Part shown: positions 17,109 to 27,300 of the stretch, piece after piece | How the letters are laid out: each line of letters begins with the position of its first letter | How positions within the stretch are numbered: position 1 is the stretch's first letter | Source: Akkermansiaceae bacterium | GTDB lineage: Bacteria > Verrucomicrobiota > Verrucomicrobiia > Verrucomicrobiales > Akkermansiaceae | Assembly: GCA_026421245.1 (NCBI GenBank) | Contig: JAPKDJ010000003.1 | Coordinates: forward strand, 62,001 to 126,000 | DNA: 64,000 bases | Reading direction: 5' to 3' | Position numbers and translations under genes: made by a program | The notes under the pieces: model-generated | Told to the model about the DNA's origin: nothing | What the model saw: only the letters and a program-made list of their open reading frames with translations | The model's database searches: none

Positions 17109-18130
17109 TTCTTCGAAGAAGTAGCGGCACGACGCAATCGGTCCATTATTGCCACCCCGATTCCCGTCTCCGACACTGACTCTGAGATAATCACATCAAC
17201 TCCGGCCGCATCCAGATTACGCAGGCAGTAGAATAACCTCACCCCCCCTTCAGCGAGCTTTCCCTTTCCGGGACTCATCATTTCAATATGGGCCCACTCC
17301 GTGGCATCTACCAAAGAGCTGTTGCCTTCACCCCGATAACTCAACAGGCCATATTTCACTCCCTCCTCGGGAACAAAATCTTCCGGCTTGTCGATCAGGA
17401 TCAACGGTGTGGTGGGAGCGTAGTGACTTTCCACCTGCCCGGGAGCTTCGATGTGATCTGCCTTTGTCCGTTTGGGCCTGATGACCTTGGCAATCTTCCT
17501 GAGATCTTCCCGCGCAATCGGCCCAGGCCGAAGCAATCGTAAAACGGGTCCTTTCTCAGACATCTCGGGCGCAATGATGGTGCTTTCCAAGCCATCCCGG
17601 CAAGCCCCACCATCAATCACCATCGGGATCTTTCCTCCCAGCTCTTCCATCACCGCTTGGGCCGAAGTCGGACTGATCCGTCCAAAGCGATTTGCACTCG
17701 GTGCCGCAATCGGAATCTCCCTAGCAACCGCCCGCATGACTTCGTGTGAACTGAGCCTTACCGCCACCGTATCCAGTCCACTCGTGACGAGATCGGGGAC
17801 ATCGGGCTTTTTGGGCAAAACCAGAGTGAGAGGTCCGGGCCAGTAGGCCTCAATCAGCTCATCGACCACTGCTTCCAGCTCCTCCGGAACATCGACGACC
17901 ATATCAAGATCTCGTTTGTGTCCGATATGGACAATGAGAGGGTCAAATGAAGGACGCTCTTTCACCTCAAAAACCTTGGCCACTGCTTCCGCGTTGAAGG
18001 CATCTGCCGCCAGCCCGTAGACCGTCTCCGTTGGCAACGCCACCAGCTCTCCGTCCTCCAAAAGAGCCACGGCTTCCGCCACAGCCTCACGCCAATCTTC
18101 GAAATCTGCTACGACTAGTTTCGTGTCCAC
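17105..18130 (-). CDS. tsaC: L-threonylcarbamoyladenylate synthase (Sua5 type)
   Basis: 341 residues, long enough for the YrdC domain plus the C-terminal Sua5 domain, unlike short TsaC. It makes threonylcarbamoyl-AMP from threonine, bicarbonate and ATP for the t6A37 modification of ANN-reading tRNAs. Visible motifs are LVALPTETVYGLAADA, KERPSFDPLIVH and PSANRFGRISPTSA. The C-terminal part (from about residue 235) carries ESHYAPTTPLILID, the Sua5 signature that closes the active site. It is first in the minus-strand run tsaC, M23, nuclease, hisF and divergent from aroK by 63 nt. Confidence 0.96.
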   Translation of the reverse strand: MDTKLVVADFEDWREAVAEAVALLEDGELVALPTETVYGLAADAFNAEAVAKVFEVKERPSFDPLIVHIGHKRDLDMVVDVPEELEAVVDELIEAYWPGPLTLVLPKKPDVPDLVTSGLDTVAVRLSSHEVMRAVAREIPIAAPSANRFGRISPTSAQAVMEELGGKIPMVIDGGACRDGLESTIIAPEMSEKGPVLRLLRPGPIAREDLRKIAKVIRPKRTKADHIEAPGQVESHYAPTTPLILIDKPEDFVPEEGVKYGLLSYRGEGNSSLVDATEWAHIEMMSPGKGKLAEGGVRLFYCLRNLDAAGVDVIISESVSETGIGVAIMDRLRRAATSSKK

Positions 18131-18193
18131 GGCAGATCTTTATCAGATACGGCTTCATGAATCGAATTCAGAAGGTAGACTTTTCTCTAGAGC

Positions 18194-18721
18194 ATGCAGC
18201 AGAACATTATCCTCATCGGATTCATGGGAACCGGTAAGTCCACCATCGGACGGAACCTTTCCCAGGTTTTCGGCTACCCGCTCATCGATACAGACCACAT
18301 AATCGTCGAACAACAAGGCCGCCCCATCCCTGAAATCTTCGCCTCCCAAGGCGAAAATGCGTTCCGTGACATTGAGACCAATCTCCTTCATTCTCTCCAC
18401 AAGCACTCTGGCCACATCATCGCCACTGGCGGGGGAATCATTGGAAGAGAGGAAAACCGAAAGATCCTACGCGAACTCGGCTACGTCGTCTGGCTCATCG
18501 CCAAACCTTCCGAAATCCTCGAACGCACCTCGCGAAACTCCAATCGCCCTCTCCTCAACAACGATGACCCCGAGGACACCATCCGCGACCTTTTGGAAAT
18601 CCGCACCCCTCTCTACAGAAAAACCGCCCATCTCGGCATCGAAACCGACGACCTCTCATTCGACGAAGTCACCACCGGTATCATCGAGTCCGCCCGCTAC
18701 CACTTCGGATCCCAAGAATGA
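18194..18721 (+). CDS. aroK: Shikimate kinase
   Basis: 175 residues, typical length. It phosphorylates shikimate at the 3-hydroxyl in chorismate synthesis. The Walker A loop is GFMGTGKST, shikimate binding is seen in LIDTDHII (Asp pair) and IATGGGII (Gly-rich), and NRPLLNNDD is the lid with its conserved Arg. It starts a plus-strand cluster and overlaps queG by ATGA. Confidence 0.96.
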   Translation: MQQNIILIGFMGTGKSTIGRNLSQVFGYPLIDTDHIIVEQQGRPIPEIFASQGENAFRDIETNLLHSLHKHSGHIIATGGGIIGREENRKILRELGYVVWLIAKPSEILERTSRNSNRPLLNNDDPEDTIRDLLEIRTPLYRKTAHLGIETDDLSFDEVTTGIIESARYHFGSQE

Positions 18722-19749
18722 CCCCCGCCATCGCCAATTCCAACGTCAAGTTCGTCGCTCGGCAGCTGGGCTTCGATGACTGCCGTATTGCAACCGCCAC
18801 CCGAGCACCCCATGCCGATGACTACCTCGAATGGGTCGATGCCGGCCATGCTGGCGATATGGGCTGGCTCGAGCGAAACGTTGAACGCCGCTGTGACCCG
18901 CGTGAGGTTCTTGCAGGCTGTCGATCAGTCGTTTCTCTCGCCCTGAACTACCTCCCCTCTCAGGAACAAGCCCGCTCTGACTACCGCATCGCCCGCTACT
19001 CGTGGAACGATGACTACCACGACCTCATCGAGGACAAACTCAAGGACCTAGACCTCGCCCTTCAAGACATGGGAGGCACCCAGCGCTACTACGTCGATAC
19101 CGGCCCCGTCCTCGAGCGCGACTTCGCCTCCGCCTCCGGCCTCGGATGGAATGGCAAATCTACCGTTCAAATCCACCGTAAACTCGGCACCTGGTTCTTC
19201 CTCGCCGAACTCCTCACCACCTTGGAAATGGAGCCCGATGCCACCTCCAGCGACCACTGTGGCAAATGCACCGCCTGCATCACCGCCTGCCCAACCCAGG
19301 CCATCACCGCTCCGCGCAAACTCGCCGCCACCCGCTGCATCTCCTATCTCACCATCGAGCACAAAGGCGCCATCCCCCTCGAATTCCGCCGCGCCATCGG
19401 CGACCGCATTTACGGCTGCGATGACTGCCTCGACGCCTGTCCCTGGAACCGCTTCGCCCAAATCTCCCGCGAAGTCTCCTTCCACGCTCGCGAAGAAATT
19501 TTCACCCATTCCCTCTCCGACTTCCTCGACATGTCAGTCGATGATTTCCGCCGCGTCTTCGCCAAGTCCCCTATTAAACGTATCAAACACGAACGATTCT
19601 TGAGAAACGTCTGCGTCGCTCTAGGCAACACCGGCACCGAAAAGGACCTCTCAAAACTCAAAGAACTCGCTACCCACGAATCACCCCTCATCGCCGAACA
19701 CGCCCAATGGGCCATTGAAGAAATCATGAATAGAAATTCATTGTCATGA
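18718..19749 (+). CDS. queG: Epoxyqueuosine reductase QueG
   Basis: 343 residues. It reduces epoxyqueuosine to queuosine in tRNA, using cobalamin and two 4Fe-4S clusters. The N-terminal DUF1730 part shows VVSLALNYLP and the active-site region YYVDTGPVLERDFA and SGLGWNGK. Cluster ligands are CGKCTACITACPTQAI and YGCDDCLDACPWN. The C-terminal ~50 residues (LSKLKELATHESPLIAEH) form a HEAT-like tail found in QueG. ATGA overlaps join it to aroK upstream and a sulfatase downstream. Confidence 0.96.
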   Translation: MTPAIANSNVKFVARQLGFDDCRIATATRAPHADDYLEWVDAGHAGDMGWLERNVERRCDPREVLAGCRSVVSLALNYLPSQEQARSDYRIARYSWNDDYHDLIEDKLKDLDLALQDMGGTQRYYVDTGPVLERDFASASGLGWNGKSTVQIHRKLGTWFFLAELLTTLEMEPDATSSDHCGKCTACITACPTQAITAPRKLAATRCISYLTIEHKGAIPLEFRRAIGDRIYGCDDCLDACPWNRFAQISREVSFHAREEIFTHSLSDFLDMSVDDFRRVFAKSPIKRIKHERFLRNVCVALGNTGTEKDLSKLKELATHESPLIAEHAQWAIEEIMNRNSLS

Positions 19750-21296
19750 TCAAACTCCTAATCGCCCTAATCTTTTGGGCCCCGGCACTGGCCACAGAAA
19801 AACCCAACATCCTTCTCATCCTCGCGGACGATCTCGGCTACTCTGACCTCGGTTGCTACGGTTCCGAAATTTCCACGCCTAACCTTGATTCCCTTGCCGA
19901 AAACGGACTCCGCTTCACCAACTTCTACAACACCGCCCGCTGCTGGCCCACCCGCGCCGCCATCCTCACCGGCTACTACCCGCAACAAGTCCGACGCGAT
20001 ACCATCAAAGGCAAACAAGGCCCCAGAAAAGGAAAGCGCCCCTCATGGGCACCCCTCGCTCCCGCCCTTCTTAAATCCGCCGGCTACCGTACCTACCACA
20101 TCGGGAAATGGCACATCGACGGCATGCCTGTCGCCTCTGGCTTCGACCGATCCTACTACCTCAAAGATCAAAGCCGATTCTTCAACCCCGAGACCCACCA
20201 CCTCGACGACAAACTGCTCCCTCCTGTCAAAAAAGGCACCCCCTTCTACGCCACCACCGAACTCGCCAACCGCACCATCGGATTCCTCACAGAACACGAA
20301 AGCCAACACCAAGGTTCTCCCTTCTTCACCTACCTCGCCTTTGCCGCCCCCCACTTCCCTCTTCACGCCCTTCCCGAAGACATTGCCAAGTACGAAAACA
20401 CCTATACTTCCGGCTGGGAAACCATCCGCACAAAACGGCACCAACACATGTCCGAACTCGGCTTTCCAAAAATTAACCTTTCCCCCGTCATACCCAACCT
20501 CGGTCCACCCTACCACTTCCCTGATCATCTCAAAATTCTCGGCCCGAACGAAGTAAACCGCCCCCTCCCCTGGGCCTCACTCACCGCCTCCCAGCAAGCC
20601 TTCCAGGCCCGCAAGATGGCCATCCACGCCGCTATGATTGAACGCATGGATCAGGAAATCGGACGAGTCATTTCTCATCTTAAAAAGACCAATCGCTTCG
20701 ATGACACCCTCATCCTCTTCCTCTCGGACAACGGCGCCAGCGCCGAAATTATGGTCCGCGGAGACGGCCATGAACCCACCGCGCCCATGGGCTCCGCCGC
20801 CACCTACCTCTGCCTCGGCCCAGGCTGGTCTACGACCGCCAACACCCCCTTCCGGAAACACAAAACCTGGACCCATGAAGGAGGCATAGCCACTCCCCTC
20901 ATCGCCCACTGGCCCAAAGGAATCACGGCAAAAAAAGAATTCCGACACACCCCCGCCCACGTCATTGACGTCCTCCCCACTCTTCTCAATCTCACGGGTC
21001 TCAAGCGAGACTCCCCGGCCCTTACCTTCCCCGGGAAAAGCCTTCTCCCGCTTTTCTTCGAAGATCAAAAAAACTTCCACCAAGCTCTTTGGTGGTGTCA
21101 CGAAGGGCACAATGCCATCCTCCGGGACGGATGGAAAGCCGTCTCCAGCCATAAAGAGCCGTGGGAGCTTTACAAGCTTACCAAAGACCGTAGCGAAACC
21201 CAAAATCTTGCCGCCAAGCACCCTGACAAACTCAAATCTCTCATCACCCTCTGGAACAAACGCGCCGACCAATACCTCGCCGAGGCCAAAAAATAA
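19746..21296 (+). CDS. Secreted Cys-type sulfatase
   Basis: 516 residues with a signal peptide ([16 protein letters not shown]). The S1 family sulfatase core begins [19 protein letters not shown], with metal ligands Asp28 and Asp29. The formylglycine motif is [11 protein letters not shown] (Cys66, C-x-P-x-R), which needs a formylglycine-generating enzyme from elsewhere in the genome. Further landmarks are YHIGKWH and [11 protein letters not shown]. The substrate is unknown; a sulfated polysaccharide is likely. Its start overlaps the queG stop by ATGA, an odd link between tRNA modification and sulfatase genes that may only reflect compact packing. A DUF1080 gene follows 44 nt downstream. Confidence 0.93.
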   Translation: MIKLLIALIFWAPALATEKPNILLILADDLGYSDLGCYGSEISTPNLDSLAENGLRFTNFYNTARCWPTRAAILTGYYPQQVRRDTIKGKQGPRKGKRPSWAPLAPALLKSAGYRTYHIGKWHIDGMPVASGFDRSYYLKDQSRFFNPETHHLDDKLLPPVKKGTPFYATTELANRTIGFLTEHESQHQGSPFFTYLAFAAPHFPLHALPEDIAKYENTYTSGWETIRTKRHQHMSELGFPKINLSPVIPNLGPPYHFPDHLKILGPNEVNRPLPWASLTASQQAFQARKMAIHAAMIERMDQEIGRVISHLKKTNRFDDTLILFLSDNGASAEIMVRGDGHEPTAPMGSAATYLCLGPGWSTTANTPFRKHKTWTHEGGIATPLIAHWPKGITAKKEFRHTPAHVIDVLPTLLNLTGLKRDSPALTFPGKSLLPLFFEDQKNFHQALWWCHEGHNAILRDGWKAVSSHKEPWELYKLTKDRSETQNLAAKHPDKLKSLITLWNKRADQYLAEAKK

Positions 21297-21340
21297 GAAC
21301 TCCTCTTTTCAAGAGGCCCCTCCGGTCGATAAGCTCTCCA

Positions 21341-22069
21341 ATGCTTCTCAAAAGACTCCTCCCAGCCCTCGCTCTCTTTTCCAGCCTAACTGCCGACGAA
21401 AAAGTCACCCCTGCACCTCCTGAATTCGGCTTCGTCAACCTCTTCAACGGCAAGGACCTCACCAACTGGGTCGACGTCAACACCTCCCCCGACACCTGGG
21501 CCGTCAAAGATGGCCTCCTCGTCTGCTCCGGCAAGCCCATCGGTGTGATGCGCTCCGAGAAACTGTATGAAAACTTCATCCTCGTCGTCGAATGGCGGCA
21601 CATGGAAGCCGGCGGCAACTCGGGAGTCTTCCTCTGGAGCGATGCCAAACCATCCGGCAACCGCCTTCCCAAAGGCATGGAAGTTCAGATGCTCGAACTC
21701 GAATGGCCCAACATCCACAAAAAGCGCGACGGCTCACCCAACCACCCCGGCTACGTCAGCGGTGAACTCTTCGGCGCCGGCGGAATGAAAGCCGTCCCCG
21801 AAAACCCCCGCGGCAGTCGCAGCATGTCGTATGAAATGCGCTGCAAAGGCAAAGGAGAATGGAACCAATACGTCATCGTTGCTGTCGACGGCACCGTCAA
21901 ACTTTCCATCAACGGAAAATTCGTCAACGGCATCCGCGAAGCCGATCTCCGCAAAGGCTACCTCTGCCTCGAATCAGAAGGTGCCGAGATCCACTTCCGG
22001 AAAGTGCAGATCATGGAGCTTCCCACTGGCCGAGCGAAGGATTTGGGGATGACGCTCGATAAAAAGTAG
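21341..22069 (+). CDS. Secreted DUF1080 (3-keto-disaccharide hydrolase-like) protein
   Basis: 242 residues with a signal peptide ([18 protein letters not shown]). One DUF1080 domain fills the rest: [44 protein letters not shown] and a closing [19 protein letters not shown]. The fold is a concanavalin-like jelly roll. Some members hydrolyse 3-keto-glycosides, and they are very common in Verrucomicrobia and Planctomycetes. It follows the sulfatase by 44 nt, so the two probably act on the same glycan. Confidence 0.92.
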   Translation: MLLKRLLPALALFSSLTADEKVTPAPPEFGFVNLFNGKDLTNWVDVNTSPDTWAVKDGLLVCSGKPIGVMRSEKLYENFILVVEWRHMEAGGNSGVFLWSDAKPSGNRLPKGMEVQMLELEWPNIHKKRDGSPNHPGYVSGELFGAGGMKAVPENPRGSRSMSYEMRCKGKGEWNQYVIVAVDGTVKLSINGKFVNGIREADLRKGYLCLESEGAEIHFRKVQIMELPTGRAKDLGMTLDKK

Positions 22070-22667
22070 AGCGTTCAAATCAGACAAACTCGATAAAATC
22101 GTAATTAAGGGGGCCTCCGAAAACCTACTTTCGATGTGAAATGGCGTTACCAGAGGTGCCCTTAAGATTATTATGATCCTTGGTATTTCCCATGCTTGGA
22201 TTCACAGAATCGTCAAAAGTAATATTTAGCGGATATTTTTCGCGCTCAATCTGGAATGAGCAAGGCACTCTGAGTGATCTTTAGGCTCAGCCATACTTGG
22301 GGATCAGGTCACTTTTTCGGGGTAAAATTTCCCGAATGTTTTCTTAGGCATCATGACGGCTTTCGCCGTGGCTGACGACCCCAGAGATCGCGGGGTGGCA
22401 CCCGACAACTCATGCGCTGTCTTCATCGCGATCGGGAGTGACGATCAATTTCATGGAGTGCTGAAATCGAGATCGTCTCCAGCTTTTCGGAGCCAAGGAG
22501 TCATTGGATGAGGCGGATGTCGATTCAACCATCGAGCGTGGATGTCGCAAGTGTGGCGAAGCAGATAACAGCGCCGGAAGCAGGTCATACCGGGATTCTT
22601 TCCGCCCTCGGCACCGAGAGTCGAAGGAAAGATGAACGGGGAAAAGCAAGGAGCCTTCTTAGGGAAA
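22070..22667. other. Gene-free stretch with two short hairpins
   Basis: I see no gene here. Short open frames on both strands have no recognisable domain. Two small inverted repeats are clear: ACGGC-TTTC-GCCGT at 22356-22369 and ACCCC with GGGGT at 22378-22396. The rest may be decayed sequence or an intergenic repeat present elsewhere in the genome, which cannot be tested from one window. Confidence 0.5.
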
Positions 22668-23267
22668 TCAGCGCCGGCCTTCAAAGGCTCGCGAAAGGGT
22701 CAGTTCGTCAGCGTATTCCAGGCCACCTCCGGCTGGCAGGCCTTGCGCAAGGCGGGTGATCTTGCACTTGGTCGAAGCGAGAACTTCGCTGAGATAATTT
22801 GCGGTGGCTTCGCCTTCAACGTCGGAACTGGTGGCAAGGATGACTTCGGTTCCGGGATTCTCACGAACACGGCGCACCAATCCCCCGATCCGTAGATCTT
22901 CGGGACGGACATCATCGAGGGGTGATAACTTCCCGCCAAGACAGTGGTAGAGGCCCCGGAAAACACCGGAACGTTCAATGGGCACGACATCAGTCGGTTG
23001 CTCTACGACACAAAGAAGTTGCGTTTCCCTGCCCTGCTCGCTGCAAACCGCACACCCGGAGTGGCCGGTGAAGAACCCACAAGTCGGGCAGGCTTTGACG
23101 ACTTCGTGACACTCTCTCAGGGCACCCGAAAGATCCATCGGGGTCGCCTTCGGGTTTTGCAAAAGATACACTGCAATGCGCTCGGCACTGCGTGGTCCAA
23201 CGCCGGGAAGACGTTTCAATTCACCAACGAGGGCCCTGACTTCAGAAGGATATTCAACCTTGGCCAT
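22668..23267 (-). CDS. recR: Recombination protein RecR
   Basis: 199 residues, standard length. RecR works with RecO and RecF to load RecA on single-stranded DNA. The N-terminal helix-hairpin-helix is LKRLPGVGPRSAERIAVYLL, the zinc site is CPTCGFFTGHSGCAVC, and the TOPRIM domain begins LLCVVEQPTDVVPIER, with YHCLGGKLSPLDDVRPEDL. dnaX and ybaB, frequent partners, are absent; instead a membrane protein gene overlaps its start by 14 bases. Confidence 0.97.
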   Translation of the reverse strand: MAKVEYPSEVRALVGELKRLPGVGPRSAERIAVYLLQNPKATPMDLSGALRECHEVVKACPTCGFFTGHSGCAVCSEQGRETQLLCVVEQPTDVVPIERSGVFRGLYHCLGGKLSPLDDVRPEDLRIGGLVRRVRENPGTEVILATSSDVEGEATANYLSEVLASTKCKITRLAQGLPAGGGLEYADELTLSRAFEGRR

Positions 23268-23769
23268 CAGAGCGCTTGGAATGTTGCTTGGTCATGTGAT
23301 CCCCTTCGAGACGGATGACATTTTTAGCAGTATCTTCGATCACACCTTCGCACGGCATGCGGTGGGTCTGGGCGTAGATGGTTGCAGAAAACCACGCCCA
23401 CAAAACCGCCAGGACAACTCCGAATGGCTTCCAGAAAATTCCCCAAACAGCAAAAGCAGGAATCAGGGAGAGAGTCAGAAGCAAAGCTGAAAAGCCAACG
23501 ATCAGGCGCCGCCCGGTTCCCGGAGTGCCCAAAATGGCCGCGACCAGTCCGAAGGACGCGGCAGCGGTGATGAAGAGTCCCACCATGCCGGGCAAGCCCA
23601 CCTCAGCTTGAATTTCCAGTCCCCCACTTTTCCAAAGCCCACGCAGTGATTCGGTCAAGCCGTCAAGGATAGCCATCGCCTCGGCCGCTGTTCCAAGAAG
23701 GAGCGAGACGGAGCCAAAAACAGTCAGCGGAACCGAAAGGTGACCGATGGGATTTGCGGTTTGGGGCAT
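23254..23769 (-). CDS. Four-helix membrane protein, unknown
   Basis: 171 residues with hydrophobic segments near 12-35 (SVPLTVFGSVSLLLGTA), 60-80 (MVGLFITAAASFGLVAAIL), 88-108 (RLIVGFSALLLTLSLIPAFA) and 112-130 (FWKPFGVVLAVLWAWFSATI), then a hydrophilic cytoplasmic-type tail with a Cys. No family was recognised. It overlaps recR by 14 bases and so probably drives recR translation; a functional link to recombination is not implied. Confidence 0.75.
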   Translation of the reverse strand: MPQTANPIGHLSVPLTVFGSVSLLLGTAAEAMAILDGLTESLRGLWKSGGLEIQAEVGLPGMVGLFITAAASFGLVAAILGTPGTGRRLIVGFSALLLTLSLIPAFAVWGIFWKPFGVVLAVLWAWFSATIYAQTHRMPCEGVIEDTAKNVIRLEGDHMTKQHSKRSDGQG

Positions 23770-24333
23770 AAGGGCGTCACGGAATTAACAGAATTATGAA
23801 GAGGATGGAAGGGATTTGAATCCCCTCTTGGAAAGTCCGGAACCTCGAATCTTTCTCCCGCGTGAAATGAGCCTTGGAAAGGCAACCCTGATTTCGTTCA
23901 GGAACCAAGAGCTGGATATTCCAGCTAAGGCACCACCTCCACAACGACACGGAGAAACTACTTGAGTTCGTCAGCCGAAGTTTGATCCGCTTCAAAAAAG
24001 CCCACTCCAAACAATCCTGTTCAGCATGGGGGCTTGTCCCCGTTTCTGTCACGCTGAGTGCCTCCCATTCCAAAAGATCTCTGGAGATCTGAGAGGTCTA
24101 CCCAAGATCATGGGTTTCGGAAATTCGACGGGGAAACTTACCCTGAGTCGGAGTGATGCTTCATCGTAGTATCATTCAACAGGAACGACCTTCTTGAACA
24201 AGGAGAGGATTCAATCCAAAGCCGTCGTCCGCAAGGTGGGAATAGCGATCCCTATCCACCGTCTATTAAAAAGAACGTTCCCGGGAATCCCCGAGAACGT
24301 TTCAAAGGTAGACTGTCGTTTTGGAAATGACAA
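23770..24333. other. Gene-free stretch upstream of membrane protein
   Basis: No gene is recognised. A 98-residue minus-strand frame here looks accidental. A 16-bp palindrome (AGATCTC, TG, GAGATCT) lies at 24075-24090. The terminator of the LamG protein gene occupies 24265-24303. The promoter of the membrane protein-recR pair should lie just above 23769, but I see no convincing -35/-10. Confidence 0.5.
24265..24303 (-). terminator. Intrinsic terminator of the LamG protein gene
   Basis: On the minus strand an AACGTTCTCGGGG / CCCGGGAACGTT hairpin (arms 24274-24301) is followed by CTTTTTAAT. It lies about 30 nt past the stop at 24334. Confidence 0.8.
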
Positions 24334-27300
24334 TTACTCCTCAATGACCTGATAGTAGGCCTTGGGCTCCGTGGCTGAAATCGATGGCGACACGGTGACC
24401 TCTCCACCGGAAGTGATACCGGTTTCAACATCAGTGAATGTCACCAAATCAAAGGACCGGGAAATCTTGTAAGACTTTCCTGGCGATGAGTTAAAGGTCA
24501 GCACAACCGCGCCGCCATCGAGGGCAAAATCCGTGATCTCAGGAGCGGCAGCACTTCCACCGAGATACAGGGTATCAGAGTAGTATGTCAGCCCCTTCTG
24601 GAGGTTGATCGCTCCGGAGGTGAATGTCACTCCGCTCAAAGCCCCGTTTGCTCCGTCACCTGCCATATTGTCACTGGCTACGCCAAAGGACGAACCGTTC
24701 GTCCCTGTCCAATCTCCACCAAGAAGGGCGGCGTCCGAGGCAACGAGGGCTCCGTTGATATAGAGCGCGAGCGCCGAGTTCCCGTCATCATCGAGAACGT
24801 CATAAGTCACCACGACGTCAAGGTCGCCCGCGGCAATCTGTGCGGCAGTGAGGGTATGGGTTGCCGTGGCGAGTTCTAGTCCTCCGCTGCCAGCGGCCCG
24901 GAAGATGATTTGATTACCGGCCTCGTAGACCAGGGAACTGCCAATTGTAGCCCCTCCGGTTTCAAAAAGAACCTCACGCGCACCGTCGACTTTGTCCTCA
25001 AAGTCCACAACAAGCCGGAAGTTCGCATCAGCGAAGTCGCTGGCTACAAGAAGCGCGTCGAATGAAACTCCGGTTCCCAGCGCATTAAGATTGGCAAAGG
25101 GTGTTCCAATTTCATCGGCAGGAGGAAGGCTTCCAAAATCATCAGGATCGGAACCCACACACACTTCGAATGCATCGCCGAAGCCATCAAAATCAGTATC
25201 TATCAGCAGAGGGTTGCTGGAAGAATCACCATTCACCTCTTCCCCATCAGTCAATCCGTCTCCATCGGAATCAGGATTGTTGGGATCGGTGGGTTCGTCC
25301 AAGCCCAACTCTATGTGATCATCGAGACCATCGGCGTCTGAATCAGCAAGAGTCGGATTCGTTCCAGCTCCCAGTTCCTGAATGTTAGTGAGGACATCAC
25401 CGTCATTATTGTCAGTCGCTCCCTCATCTAGATTTCCAAAAAAGACCATCTCCCAGAAGTCGGGAAGCCTATCGAAGTCCGAGTCGCTCGCCACGATGGC
25501 ATCTGCAATCCGCAAGAAGGCTTCATCGGCCTCCGCCGAAGTCAGCGCCCGGTCATAGATTTTAAAAAAGCCAATATCTCCCTGGAATGTTGTCGTTCCT
25601 TCGAGAGCCATGCCACCGGTGCCACCAAGGGCCCCATCAACGGCACCACCAAATCCAGACCAAGTGAAGAGACTGGCCCGGCCATCAGGAACACCAATCG
25701 TCCCATTGGCAGTCCCGGAGTCCAAACCGCCTGCCGAGCCCTTGACGAAGAGCGCAACATCCCCGGTCGCCGAATCAACCGATACAAGAATTTGCACAAA
25801 ATCATTGGGGTTTAAAAGAAGGACTGGAACCTCCAAATCGATCGTATTTACTCCCCCGGTGCTGTGAAGAAACCTCACTGAGGACGAAGAGATCAGAATG
25901 CCCGATCCTTCTCCATTACCACCGGTTTCGAAAATTACCTGAGGGGTTTCATTAAGCTCCCCAGGGCGAACCCAAATTTCAAAAGTGGTATCTTGCGATG
26001 GAAAACCCAGCCCCATGTCCCCCCCGGTCACTGCTGCAGGATTCACGCGATCAATCGCTGCGGTAAGACTGGTATTCTCCGAGGTCAAGCCGGTCAAAAG
26101 GTCGCCTCCTGTAATATCGAAATTCTTTCCACCAACCGAATCGAGAATCGCTCCGCTCGTCTGATTCGGAAGCGAAGGATCCCAGCAGTGGATGATCGCC
26201 GCACTCAGAGCATCAACAACGATCTCTACCTGTGCATCAACACTCCCTGTTCCATTGGTCGCGGTCAACGTATAGGTTGTCGTTGAAGCCGGAGAAACCA
26301 CCGCAGATTCCACAGCTGAAACCGCACCTGGCTCTGGAGAAATGCTCACGGAATCGGCACCAGAAACATCCCACTGAAGAGTAGTCGATTCACCTGGCGC
26401 AATGAGAGCGTCAGTCGTGGCGAACGAATTAATCTCGGGGAGTTCATCCACGACAACGGTGACCTCACTCGTCACGATCACCGCTCCTTTTTGGGCTGAC
26501 AAAGTGTAAGTGGTCGTCGCTCCGGGCATCACCGAAGTGTCGGCAAGGGCCGTAACGTCCATGCGTCCCGGCTCTAGAGTTAATGAATCAAAGTTCGAAG
26601 CCGTCCACGCAATGATACTGGAGGCCCCCGCTGATATCGCCGCGGGAGTTGCACTGAGATCATCAATTTTAGGGCGTTCCAAATCTGAAGTTAGGGTCAG
26701 GGTCACCACATCATTGGCTCCGGAACCATAATCCACCGAAAATGAATAGCCCTGCTGGTTGGTAAAGGATGCGCCCTGGGTGAATTGACCGCTGAGAGTG
26801 GTATAATTCATGAGAGTCCAGGAATCGTTGACTGCGAAAGCCCCCCTGAGCGTCACCGCGAGATTGGCCGCCGGGTCAATCGTCATATGGAGACCTCTCG
26901 AATTTGAGCGCTCCAATGATCCCACATCCGCCCCGTCGATGATAAAAGACAGAGTACCATCCTCCCCAATCGTGCTGAGATCGGCTGAATTAAAAAGGTT
27001 ACTTTTCCCGGTGGGCTGCATCTCCAGAATCCCATTGTTGATGTTCAGAAACTTGTAAACCTGCAACACTCCCGCAACGGAAACAAATCCGCTCCCTCCT
27101 GCGAAATCGCCAATCGCAAACTCCATTGTTCCCCCCTGGGTTCGGTAGGTGGCACCCTCCTTTACCGTGAGGGTTCCCGAACCTCCGTTGACTCCCACAT
27201 AGATCCCGTTGCCTCCTCCGTGAGCGCCACTGAGCGTTCCCCCGGTCACCGTAACAGATCCGGATTGACCGGCTCCATTTCCGATTTCGATACGACTTGG

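Noticed and set aside
22410-22684. Two overlapping minus-strand frames next to recR
   Set aside because: Both overlap the end of recR or the gene-free stretch and show no conserved-looking motif.
23777-24073. 98-residue minus-strand frame
   Set aside because: No recognisable domain, no good start signal and odd composition.
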